Assembly: GCA_022601315.1 (NCBI GenBank)
Contig: JAHZIU010000355.1
Span: forward strand, 1-14,917
DNA length: 14,917 nt
Direction: 5' to 3'
Source of the DNA: Betaproteobacteria bacterium
Lineage (GTDB): Bacteria; Pseudomonadota; Gammaproteobacteria; Burkholderiales; Nitrosomonadaceae
Below are positions 7,482-14,917 of the stretch, piece after piece. The position numbers and the translations under genes were made by a program. Under the pieces are notes generated by a model. The model made no database searches. It saw only the letters and a list, made by a program, of their open reading frames with translations, and had not been told where the DNA came from. Positions within the stretch are counted from its first letter, which is position 1. Every line of letters begins with the position of its first letter.

Positions 7482-9559
7482 TTATTACCTCCAATAATGG
7501 AAGTGACCTTTATTTTTCTGTTATCAGGGATTTCTGAATGAGAGAGCACGCTAAGTTGGGGTAAAGCGCGACGCAAGAATCGAGACAATAATAAACGGAT
7601 GGTTCCAGGTACCAGCAGTACAATTGGGAGCCCAAGTTTTTCTTGTTGCTGGGCTGCGAGTGTGGCTTCTTTCAGTAATGTATCTGCCAATCCAGGCTCC
7701 ATACCAGCACCTTCTTTACCCCCCGTCTGTACTACTTGTATTAAAATATTTTCCAATTCATGATGCAGGCTCATTGTCTGTATTTCAGAGCCTGCAGGGA
7801 AGTTTTGTTCAACAATTGCACGGCCCAATGCTGTGCGGATAATTGCTGTTAGCTCAGTAGCATCCTGAGTTTGTGCCGCATGCTCGGTCAATGTGTCAAT
7901 AATTGTTCGCATATCGCGGATATGAACACTTTCATCAAGCAGGTTTTGTAATATTTTCTGCATCGTTGAAAGAGACAATAGCTTGGGAATCAAATCTTCA
8001 ACAAGTTTCGGTGACTGCACACTGAGATGATCCAATAGTTGTTGTAATTCCTGTCTACCTAAAAGCTCAGCAGCATGCATATGAATTAAGTGATTGATAT
8101 GTGTGGTTACAACAGTACTGGCATCAACAACGGTATAGCCATTGGTTTGTGCTTGTTCACGCAGGGATGCTTCAATCCAGACGGCGGGCAAACCAAATGC
8201 GGGGTCGCTGGTTACTGTGCCTGGTAATGTTAAGGTGACTCGACCGGGATTAATCGCTAAATACATACCGCTATATGATTCGCCTTGCCCAATCACGCAG
8301 CCTTTTAACGTAATCCGATAAGCATTGGGCCGTAATTCCAAATTGTCACGAATATGAACTACTGGCGGGAGAAAACCCAGTTCCTGCGCGAATTTTCTAC
8401 GAATGCCATTAATTCGCTTTAATAAATCACCTTGCTGAACCTTGTCGACCAAGGGAATTAGTCGATAACCAACTTCTAATCCTAATGTATCTGTAGGTGT
8501 TACATCATGCCAACTGGCATCTTGTGATTCTACAGGTAGTGTTTCAGTCGGAGCTGGGGCTGTTTCAACGACTGCAGCGCGGGAAAGCATAAAATACGCG
8601 CCTAAGCCTAAAATCGTTGCGAGTAGTAAAAATACGAAATGTGGCATACCGGGTACTAAACCCATAATGCCGAGAATACCAGCCGTTATGATTAAAACCT
8701 GTGGTTGATTAAACAACTGACCTAATACTTGTTCGCCAAGATCTTCATCTGTAGTAACTCTACTGACGACCAAACCAGCAGCTGTGGAAATAACTAGCGC
8801 AGGAATTTGTGCAACCAGACCATCTCCAATTGTCAGTAGCGTATAATTTCTGGCCGCTGTATCAAGATCAAGATCATGTTGCAACATACCAACAATCAAC
8901 CCGCCGATAATTGTGATGAGCATAACCATGACACCTGCAATCGCGTCACCACGTACAAATTTGCTGGCACCATCCATTGAGCCATAAAAATCAGCTTCTT
9001 TTGAAATGGTCTCTCTTCGGTTGCGCGCCTCATCTTCGCCGATCAAGCCTGCATTTAGGTCCGCATCAATTGCCATCTGCTTACCTGGCATTGCATCCAA
9101 GGTGAATCGTGCACTTACTTCTGCAATGCGGCCTGCACCCTTGGTGATGACTACAAAATTGATAACTACCAGAATAATAAAAACAACCAGACCCACAGCA
9201 TAATTACCGCCGACCAGAAAATGTCCAAATGCTTCAATCACCTTACCTGCAGCATCTGGGCCTGTATGACCTTCCAGCAACACGACTCGAGTCGATGCAA
9301 CATTAAGAGATAAACGTAAGAGCGTGGTGATCAGCAAAACGGTAGGAAACACCGCAAAATCCAGAGGATTCTTGGTATAAAGACTGACCATTAATACAAT
9401 AATGGCGAGCGCAATATTGAATGTGAATAATACATCCAATATAAATGGTGGTAGCGGCATCACCATCATTCCCAGGATCATAATAATCAAGACTGGGCCA
9501 GCCATTGTTTTCAGGCTGCTTCCACTTGTTAATGATGAGAATGTTAATGTGCTATTCAT
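7478..9559 (-). CDS. flhA: Flagellar type III export gate protein FlhA
   Basis: FlhA is the large inner-membrane protein of the flagellar export gate. It uses proton motive force and its cytoplasmic ring docks chaperone-substrate complexes. The protein has 693 residues from the chosen ATG, normal for the family (about 690-700). About eight membrane segments lie in residues 18-330. The FHIPEP signature region is seen around LRLSLNVASTRVVL (81-94), and the conserved cytoplasmic loop GSMDGASKFVRGDAIAG (193-209) contains the essential Asp205. The soluble domain starts near residue 350 (GLEVGYRLIPLVDK) and runs to the end, with the conserved AELLGRQELQQLLDHL. An in-frame TTG at 9577 would add six residues. 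Neither start has a good Shine-Dalgarno, so ATG is preferred. The stop overlaps flhF (ATGA), and 81 bp separate it from flhB. Confidence 0.95.
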   Translation of the reverse strand: MNSTLTFSSLTSGSSLKTMAGPVLIIMILGMMVMPLPPFILDVLFTFNIALAIIVLMVSLYTKNPLDFAVFPTVLLITTLLRLSLNVASTRVVLLEGHTGPDAAGKVIEAFGHFLVGGNYAVGLVVFIILVVINFVVITKGAGRIAEVSARFTLDAMPGKQMAIDADLNAGLIGEDEARNRRETISKEADFYGSMDGASKFVRGDAIAGVMVMLITIIGGLIVGMLQHDLDLDTAARNYTLLTIGDGLVAQIPALVISTAAGLVVSRVTTDEDLGEQVLGQLFNQPQVLIITAGILGIMGLVPGMPHFVFLLLATILGLGAYFMLSRAAVVETAPAPTETLPVESQDASWHDVTPTDTLGLEVGYRLIPLVDKVQQGDLLKRINGIRRKFAQELGFLPPVVHIRDNLELRPNAYRITLKGCVIGQGESYSGMYLAINPGRVTLTLPGTVTSDPAFGLPAVWIEASLREQAQTNGYTVVDASTVVTTHINHLIHMHAAELLGRQELQQLLDHLSVQSPKLVEDLIPKLLSLSTMQKILQNLLDESVHIRDMRTIIDTLTEHAAQTQDATELTAIIRTALGRAIVEQNFPAGSEIQTMSLHHELENILIQVVQTGGKEGAGMEPGLADTLLKEATLAAQQQEKLGLPIVLLVPGTIRLLLSRFLRRALPQLSVLSHSEIPDNRKIKVTSIIGGNK
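7487..7492 (-). promoter_or_regulatory. Strong Shine-Dalgarno of flhF inside the flhA end
   Basis: Read on the minus strand, GGAGGT lies five bases before the flhF ATG and within the last codons of flhA. It is a near-perfect anti-16S match. Most other genes of this operon lack a clear site, so flhF may be translated independently of coupling. Confidence 0.7.
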
Positions 9560-9640
9560 ATATTCGCTGGGTCGCAAATCAGTTTTGTATCGTCATTGTT
9601 CATAAGTAAATGGCTGTCACTACGTATTATTTTGATGGTG

Positions 9641-10771
9641 TTATGCATGATCGAGTCCATTTGGTATAGATACTTCGCCTAATGGTTCTGGTAAATCGCC
9701 CCCATATTCTTGATAACGTTTGACTTGGAAAACATAGGCTAAAATTTCCGCCACAGCGGTATAAAGCGTTTCTGGTATTTCGCTGTCTAATTCAGCGTGG
9801 TGATATAGCGCACGTGCTAAAGGCGGCGCTTCAAGAATTGGTACGCGATGTTCTTCTGCAAGTTCACGTATACGGGCAGCAAGGAGATGTACACCCTTTG
9901 CAACTACTTTTGGTGCTTTCATCGACTGACTCTTATAACGTAAAGCAACAGCATAATGGGTTGGGTTCGTCACAATCACATCAGCTTCAGGTATTTCAGA
10001 CATCATGCGACGACGTGCAGCTTCACGTTGTAAAGCTCGAATCCTTCCTTTAACCAGAGGGTCACCTTCGCTTTCTTTTGTTTCTTTGCGAACTTCTTCT
10101 TTAGTCATGCGCAGTTTTTTGGCATGTTCCCAAAGTTGAAATGGCACATCAATGGCCACAATAAATATCATTGCAGCTACGACAAACAAAAAACTAATTA
10201 CAAGTAATTCTCCTGTTTGTGTAATACCCAAACTAACGGGGACCTTTATTAAGGCCAAAACGGATTCTTTGTTATGCCAAATCACCAAAGATGCAACTGT
10301 ACCCACAATCAATGCCTTGGAAACTGCTTTAACCAGTTCAGTCAATGCACGTACTGAAAACATCCGAGCCAGCCCTTTAAATGGATCTAGCTTCTTGAAA
10401 TCGGGTATAAGTGCTTTTGTGCTAAATAACCAACCGCTCATTAACATAGGAGCAAAGAAGGCGACTACGAGAAGTAACATGAATAAGGGACCTAATGCTA
10501 CTAGTGCTTCAAATGCAAGTTCATATAAGCGATTCAGCATTAGGTCCGTTTGAAAAGCTAGTTCTCGCTCTATTTGCATGCCTTCACTCACAATGCTTAA
10601 TAGCTTTTCCATCATACTGCCACCCATGAACATCATGCTTGCAGCGGCAGCCATTAACACGGTAAATGTGGTTAACTCTTGAGAGCGCGCAACTTGCCCA
10701 TCTTCCCGCGATTTTTCCAGGCGTTTGGGCGTCGCCTCTTCTGTTTTTTCGAGATCGCTATCTTCAGACAT
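9641..10771 (-). CDS. flhB: Flagellar type III export switch protein FlhB
   Basis: FlhB is the export-gate protein that switches substrate specificity from rod/hook to filament proteins after cleaving itself. The protein has 376 residues from the chosen ATG. The conserved opening is DLEKTEEATPKRLEKSREDGQ. Four membrane segments follow (about 35-55, 88-110, 140-165 and 185-210), then the cytoplasmic domain with the autocleavage motif NPTH at 269-272. This is the same numbering as Salmonella FlhB Asn269-Pro270, which supports the start at 10771. GGGGAA lies a few bases upstream of it. A longer frame from ATG at 10804 would add 11 residues (MIIRLYTTGKY) that do not look like family sequence. It is the first gene of the leftward flagellar run. 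Confidence 0.94.
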   Translation of the reverse strand: MSEDSDLEKTEEATPKRLEKSREDGQVARSQELTTFTVLMAAAASMMFMGGSMMEKLLSIVSEGMQIERELAFQTDLMLNRLYELAFEALVALGPLFMLLLVVAFFAPMLMSGWLFSTKALIPDFKKLDPFKGLARMFSVRALTELVKAVSKALIVGTVASLVIWHNKESVLALIKVPVSLGITQTGELLVISFLFVVAAMIFIVAIDVPFQLWEHAKKLRMTKEEVRKETKESEGDPLVKGRIRALQREAARRRMMSEIPEADVIVTNPTHYAVALRYKSQSMKAPKVVAKGVHLLAARIRELAEEHRVPILEAPPLARALYHHAELDSEIPETLYTAVAEILAYVFQVKRYQEYGGDLPEPLGEVSIPNGLDHA

Positions 10772-10812
10772 GTATTTCCCCGTTGTATACAAACGGATTA
10801 TCATTGATTGCT

Positions 10813-10840
10813 GTTATATTCATTTTTTAGAACAAACCAA
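10813..10840 (-). promoter_or_regulatory. Candidate sigma-70 promoter for the flhB operon
   Basis: On the minus strand, TTGGTT (10835-10840), a 16-base spacer and TATAAC (10813-10818) resemble a housekeeping promoter with a strong -10 and a weak -35. It would give a leader of about 35 bases before the flhB ATG at 10771. The region is AT-rich, so chance matches are likely. Flagellar class II control by an activator such as FlhDC or FleQ is equally possible and cannot be read here. Confidence 0.3.
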
Positions 10841-10949
10841 GTTTCGTCCCGCTATTTACTATATATTTGTTGGGGCATATTTATTAGTTTTATTTAATCA
10901 ATTGTTTATGTTATTCTGTTAAAGTATTTTCATTAATTAACATTAATGT

Positions 10950-13340
10950 ATGACCAGTTTCTTACGTTTTACGCGTTATCTTCTGATTGCAATAATATTA
11001 TTACTATTGTTGACGGTTACTATTGGCTGGATACTTCTGCGTGGCAGCTTGCCACAATATGCCGGAGAGATGAATTTGCGTGGATTACACGCACCAGTAA
11101 CTATTGAACGTGACATACTTGGTAGTGCTACGATCAACGGACTGAATCGTTTGGATGTTGTTAGAGCTATGGGCTATGTTCACGCGCAAGAACGTTTCTT
11201 TGAAATGGATCTGATGAGACGGCAGGCTGCTGGGGAATTGGCAGAGCTATTTGGCACGGTTGCGTTAGCTAATGATCTCGAAGTACGACAACTTCGGATG
11301 CGTAAACGTGCTTCAGCTATTATAAAACACCTACCGATAGCGCAACGACAGTCATTAGATGCCTATAGCGACGGTGTTAACCAAGGACTCAATGCACTTG
11401 CAGTGCGTCCATATCCTTATTTGCTGACACAAACCAAACCTAAAGCATGGCATAGTGAAGATAGCTTGCTTGTCATACTGGCCATGTTTCGAATTTTGAA
11501 CGATTTAAGTATTTATCGTGAGCTTGGACTCTCCACTATGAGCGCTGCATTACCCGCCAGCGTCTATTCTTTTCTTAACTCGAGTGGTGGATCATGGGAT
11601 GCACCGCTATTTGGTGCACCATTTGATTGGCCAGCACTGCCAACCGCAGATAAAATTAATATACGAGCATTGGATCCAAATCTATTTAAAAATGATTATT
11701 CCAATCAAGATAGTATGCCAGGGAGTAATAATTTTGCTGTTTCTGGTGTATTGGCAGATGGTTCTGCGTTAGTGGCAAATGATATACATTTGACATTACG
11801 TGTTCCAAGTTTATGGTTTCGTACGCGTCTTATTTACCCTTCATCTGTTGATTCTTTACACGATATTACAGGTGCGAGTCTCCCCGGTGTACCCGCAATA
11901 ATTATTGGTTCCAATCGTAATATCGCCTGGAGTTTTACCAACAGTTATGGTGATTTTGCTGACTGGGTGCGTATTACAGTAGATCCTGACAATGAAGATC
12001 GCTATCTTAGTTCATCCGGTTGGCAATCTATTGAATCATCCAATGAAATAATCAAAGTGCATAATGCGCCTGATGCAACGCTTATCGTACGCGAAGCAGA
12101 GTGGGGGCCCATTATTGCCACTGATTATGACGAAACGCCTCTCGCATTAAACTGGACCGCGCTACATCCCGAAGCAGTAAATTTAGATCTGGCTGAATTG
12201 GCGCACGCCAAAACGGCCGACGAGGCCGTTGAAATTGTTCAACTTGCTGGGATGCCGGTACAAAACTTCATAGTCGGCGATGATGCCGGTAATATAAGTT
12301 GGACAATTGCTGGCCGAATACCGAAACGTACGGGTGATTACAATCCACAGCTGCCAGCCGATTGGTCAAATGCAGATATTGGTTGGATCGGGTGGTTAGA
12401 TGCAGCGGATTATCCTGTAATTAGGAACCCCATTTCTCAGCGCTTATGGACGGCAAATGCCCGTATTGTTGATCGTACAATGTTGAACATATTGGGTGAC
12501 GGCGGCTATGATCTTGGCGCAAGAGCAGGTCAGATACGTGACGGTTTGTTTATGCATGAACAATTTACGCCTAAAGAACTATACGCCATTCAACTTGACC
12601 ACCGTGCAGTTTTCATAACCCGATGGTATGACTTGCTTGAATCCAGCTTAAATCAGGCGGATGATACACCGTTAGTTACGATTCTAAAACAGTCACTTAA
12701 TAACTGGGATGGACTGGCTTCAATTGATTCTGTCGCTTATCGGATTGTTCGAGCCTACCGTTATGAAATCATTAAAATAGTTTTAGATGGCTTTGCTGCT
12801 GAGGTTCGGCGTCATCACCCAAACTTTCAGTTACCAAAATTAAATCAAGCAGAACATGCCGTATGGAAAATAATTGAACAACGCCCTCAGCATTTACTTC
12901 CTCCCGCGTTTAAAAACTGGGATGAATTGTTATTGTCTAGTGCTATACAAATTGCACATGAATTACAAAACCAACCGGGTGGAATTACTGCCCGCAGTTG
13001 GGGTGAAAGTAACCGTGCAAGCATCAAGCATCCATTCAGCCAGAATTTACCAAGCTTTATCGCAAACTGGCTTGATATGCCACCAGACCCGCTTCCCGGC
13101 GACAACAATATGCCGCACGTTCAATCGCCGGATTTTGGCGCGTCTCAACGCTCAGTCGTAGCGCCAGGTAAAGAAGAGGAAGGGTTTTTTGATATGCCAG
13201 GTGGTCAGAGTGGACACCCATTGTCGCCATATTATGGTAGCGGGCATAGCAATTGGGTTAGTGGAAACCCTACGCCATTTTTGCCAGGCCCATCTGAACA
13301 AGTTTTGCAGCTCATGCCTACTGGTACACAATCCAACTAG
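10950..13340 (+). CDS. Penicillin acylase family Ntn-hydrolase, membrane anchored
   Basis: This is an amidohydrolase of the penicillin G acylase / N-acyl-homoserine lactone acylase superfamily. It is made as a precursor and cuts itself into alpha and beta chains. The protein has 796 residues, in the range for the family (about 750-850). Residues 10-30 form one hydrophobic segment (signal anchor), placing the enzyme in the periplasm. The alpha part shows the expected GYVHAQERFFEMDLMRRQAAGELAE region (75-99). The beta chain would start at Ser259 in PGSNNFAVSG (257-266), the catalytic N-terminal nucleophile, followed by LVANDIHL. The C-terminal SGHPLSPYYGSG is typical. All visible key residues are intact. 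No Shine-Dalgarno precedes the ATG. It diverges from flhB across a 178-bp AT-rich spacer. The substrate (beta-lactam, acyl-homoserine lactone or another amide) cannot be decided from sequence. Confidence 0.92.
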   Translation: MTSFLRFTRYLLIAIILLLLLTVTIGWILLRGSLPQYAGEMNLRGLHAPVTIERDILGSATINGLNRLDVVRAMGYVHAQERFFEMDLMRRQAAGELAELFGTVALANDLEVRQLRMRKRASAIIKHLPIAQRQSLDAYSDGVNQGLNALAVRPYPYLLTQTKPKAWHSEDSLLVILAMFRILNDLSIYRELGLSTMSAALPASVYSFLNSSGGSWDAPLFGAPFDWPALPTADKINIRALDPNLFKNDYSNQDSMPGSNNFAVSGVLADGSALVANDIHLTLRVPSLWFRTRLIYPSSVDSLHDITGASLPGVPAIIIGSNRNIAWSFTNSYGDFADWVRITVDPDNEDRYLSSSGWQSIESSNEIIKVHNAPDATLIVREAEWGPIIATDYDETPLALNWTALHPEAVNLDLAELAHAKTADEAVEIVQLAGMPVQNFIVGDDAGNISWTIAGRIPKRTGDYNPQLPADWSNADIGWIGWLDAADYPVIRNPISQRLWTANARIVDRTMLNILGDGGYDLGARAGQIRDGLFMHEQFTPKELYAIQLDHRAVFITRWYDLLESSLNQADDTPLVTILKQSLNNWDGLASIDSVAYRIVRAYRYEIIKIVLDGFAAEVRRHHPNFQLPKLNQAEHAVWKIIEQRPQHLLPPAFKNWDELLLSSAIQIAHELQNQPGGITARSWGESNRASIKHPFSQNLPSFIANWLDMPPDPLPGDNNMPHVQSPDFGASQRSVVAPGKEEEGFFDMPGGQSGHPLSPYYGSGHSNWVSGNPTPFLPGPSEQVLQLMPTGTQSN

Positions 13341-13535
13341 TAAGAGTAATAATTACCAGCTTAATGTTTGATAGTGTTATTGCTGTAGAAGCATGCGGGT
13401 GCGGGTATTGTGGTGACAAACAATTCAAGAATGAACAGTGTCAGGTTTGATAATCATATAAAATTATAAAAAAGCTGGAGACAGTTTTTGTTAAGTTGTA
13501 TTAGTTATCGGAATTTAACGTGGAATAGCTAACAT
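13341..13535 (+). other. Intergenic spacer between acylase and dioxygenase genes
   Basis: This 195-bp AT-rich spacer has no open frame of note. It contains a short tandem GCGGGT/GCGGGT near 13395-13407. A weak, mostly A/U stem (TTAGTTAT at 13501-13508 with ATAGCTAA at 13525-13532, one G-U pair) has a loop containing TGGA, the only ribosome-site-like bases for the next gene. No clear promoter or terminator was found. Confidence 0.4.
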
Positions 13536-14384
13536 ATGGAGAATAAGAATTTAGATAAAAACTGGCGGGATTGGCTGCAAGAAAATTTGGATCGAAATTG
13601 TGATCCGCATGAGTTACATAAAATCCTCATAAAGAATGGTTTTTCGGAGCATTCAATTAAAACGGCGATGGGTGAGAATTATCCGCTTGACTGGGATAAA
13701 CACAATGACAACATTGATTATGAAGGATTTGCGCAAGCGCCTTTGACAAGAGCAGGCCACAGTTTAAATACTATAAAGATTAAAACAGATAAGCTACAGA
13801 TTTTTGTGATTGATGATTTTCTATCTGAAATTGAATGTGAAGAAGCTATCGATATGATAACCCCACGTTTAAGGCCATCAACAGTGACAAGGGAACATGA
13901 TGAGGATAAGGCTTATCGAACGAGCACTACAAGTGATATGGCGTTAGTGACCGACTCGGCTGACAAAGATATTGTTGATAGGCTGGATCATAAAATAGCG
14001 GCTACTTTAGGTATCAATTTATCATACTCTGAAGGTATTCAGGCTCAGAGATATCTCGTGGGGCAAGAATTTAAAAAACATACGGATTATTTTCAGCCTG
14101 GTACAGAAGAGTATAAAAAATATGCTGGAAAAAGAGGGCAACGCACCTGGACTTTCATGGTTTACCTGAATAACGTTGTACAAGGCGGAGAAACCAAATT
14201 TTTTGCAATTGATAAGGAATTTCAACCCCTACGCGGCCGTGCGGTGGTTTGGAACAGTCTTTATCCGGACGGCAATGTTAATAGTAATACACTCCATGCA
14301 GGTCTTCCGGTTAAGAAAGGCGAGAAAATTATAATAACAAAGTGGTTTAGAATAAAAGGTGAAGGCCCGATTTATTATAAATGA
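13536..14384 (+). CDS. Prolyl 4-hydroxylase-type Fe(II)/2-oxoglutarate dioxygenase
   Basis: This is a P4Hc-type dioxygenase that would hydroxylate a prolyl or similar residue, or a small molecule, using Fe(II), O2 and 2-oxoglutarate. The protein has 282 residues. The catalytic jelly-roll spans about 88-272. The metal ligands are His182 and Asp184 (KKHTDYF) and His254 (TLHAG), with Lys264 (KKGEKIIITKWFR) to bind 2-oxoglutarate. RTSTTSDMAL (128-137) and GGETKFF (217-223) also match the family. Residues 1-50 are a separate, probably helical segment (NWRDWLQENLDRNCDPHELH, then ILIKNGFSEHSIKTAMG) not needed for catalysis and of unknown role. There is no signal peptide, so it is probably cytoplasmic. 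The start has only a weak TGGA upstream. It stands alone between the acylase gene and an IS remnant. Confidence 0.9.
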   Translation: MENKNLDKNWRDWLQENLDRNCDPHELHKILIKNGFSEHSIKTAMGENYPLDWDKHNDNIDYEGFAQAPLTRAGHSLNTIKIKTDKLQIFVIDDFLSEIECEEAIDMITPRLRPSTVTREHDEDKAYRTSTTSDMALVTDSADKDIVDRLDHKIAATLGINLSYSEGIQAQRYLVGQEFKKHTDYFQPGTEEYKKYAGKRGQRTWTFMVYLNNVVQGGETKFFAIDKEFQPLRGRAVVWNSLYPDGNVNSNTLHAGLPVKKGEKIIITKWFRIKGEGPIYYK

Positions 14385-14450
14385 GGCATTAAGGAGCGCT
14401 ATTTTGTCTTCGTGCTGCACAGTAATGCATACGGGAAATACTAATTATTC

Positions 14451-14917
14451 ATGATTGAGCCGCATTATCTTCGACACGGCAGGCGTGCAAATATGGGGTG
14501 CAGTATTATTGGCGTTAACGACCGAGGCGAAAAGTACTTTCTGGCGATTGAAGATGGTGTGCGAGAATCGACACAAAGCTGGCGAGAAGTTCTGCTGAAA
14601 CTTAAACACCGAGGGATGAATGCCCCTCATCTGGCAATCGGTGATGGCGCTATAGGGTTTTGGAAAGCTCTGGATGAGATTTACAGTGCCCACACATCAT
14701 CAACGTTGCTGGGTACATAAAACGGTCAATATATTGAACAAACTGCCCAAGTTATCGCAGCCCAAAGCAAAGCAGGCATTGGATCAAATATGGCAAGCGG
14801 AAACAAAGGAGAATGTCGAGAAGTCCTTTGATTTATTTATAGAAACCTATGAAGCTAAATTTCCAGAATCAACTTTTTGCTTACAGAAGGACAGAGAAGA
14901 GTTACTGGCTTTTTATG
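14451..14917 (+). pseudogene. IS256-family transposase remnant, 5'-truncated and frameshifted, running off the window
   Basis: The frame from 14451 encodes a piece of an IS256 (mutator-type) DDE transposase: GCSIIGVNDRGEKYFLAIED, RESTQSWREVLLKLK and APHLAIGDGAIGFWKALDEIY. Asp65 in IGDGAIGFW would be the second catalytic Asp. The frame stops at 14718-14720. After one extra base in CCC (14689-14691) is skipped, the next frame continues from ACA at 14692 as THHQRCWVHKTVNILNKLPK, then QALDQIWQAETKENVEK and FCLQKDREELLAFY to the last base, matching the family without a gap. The normal N-terminal half of about 150-170 residues, including the first catalytic Asp, is not found upstream of 14451, where the dioxygenase gene ends 66 bp earlier. 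Convincing homology begins around 14493. The element is therefore inactive as read. Its 3' end and right inverted repeat lie outside the window. Confidence 0.85.
14451..14917 (+). mobile_element. Partial IS256-family insertion sequence
   Basis: This is the DNA carrying the damaged transposase. No left terminal inverted repeat or target-site duplication was recognised between the dioxygenase stop (14384) and 14451, so the left boundary is approximate and the element appears to have lost its left end. It marks the right side of the window as a site of past rearrangement. Confidence 0.6.

Noticed and set aside
9578..9640. Sigma-28-like GACGATAC between flhB and flhA
   Set aside because: No recognisable -35 element at 11-12 bases upstream. 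flhA is more simply read as part of the flhB transcript.
10902..10930. Promoter for the acylase gene: TTGTTT, 17-base spacer, TATTTT
   Set aside because: Both hexamers match the consensus poorly and the region is so AT-rich that such pairs are expected by chance.
13501..13532. Hairpin before the dioxygenase gene acting as a translational switch
   Set aside because: Eight weak pairs with one G-U and a 16-base loop would hardly be stable. No aptamer-like structure surrounds it.
14445..14693. Leftward open frame of 82 codons opposite the transposase
   Set aside because: The opposite strand encodes unmistakable IS256 transposase motifs over the same bases.

Overview
The window is about 14.9 kb of moderately AT-rich chromosome. 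Protein style, gene order and FlhF/FlhG-type flagellar genes suggest a motile betaproteobacterium, most like the Nitrosomonas group. That assignment is inferred from reading the proteins and was not tested by a search. Nothing suggests a plasmid or phage. The right edge carries the remains of an insertion sequence.

Left edge (1-1902): the 3' part of a MacB/FtsX-type ABC transporter permease runs off the left end. Its stop codon abuts that of a convergent gene for an EI24-family (CysZ-like) membrane protein.

Flagellar region (about 2038-10840): flgM (anti-sigma-28) and flgN (chaperone for hook-associated proteins) form a small rightward operon behind a well-matched sigma-28 promoter. Facing them, ending only 10 bp from flgN, is a leftward run: flhB, flhA, flhF, flhG, fliA, motC, motD. 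It encodes two core proteins of the flagellar export gate, the SRP-like GTPase and MinD-like ATPase pair that sets flagellar place and number, sigma-28 itself, and a MotC/MotD stator pair. Several junctions are 4-bp ATGA overlaps or very short gaps, so this is probably one transcription unit. Together the two blocks form a regulatory loop: FliA activates late genes, apparently including flgM, whose product holds FliA inactive until it is exported through the FlhA/FlhB gate.

Right part (10950-14384): a membrane-anchored Ntn-hydrolase of the penicillin acylase family is transcribed away from flhB. After a 195-bp gap comes a prolyl 4-hydroxylase-type Fe(II)/2-oxoglutarate dioxygenase with an unassigned N-terminal helical segment.

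Right edge (14451-14917): a 5'-truncated, frameshifted IS256-family transposase. One extra base near 14691 shifts the frame, and the rest of the protein can be read in the next frame to the window end.

I do not see a convincing new multi-gene system. The points most worth checking are the non-canonical nucleotide-binding residues of FlhG, the N-terminal segment and substrate of the dioxygenase, the substrate of the acylase, and the tail-to-tail layout of the sigma-28 and anti-sigma operons.
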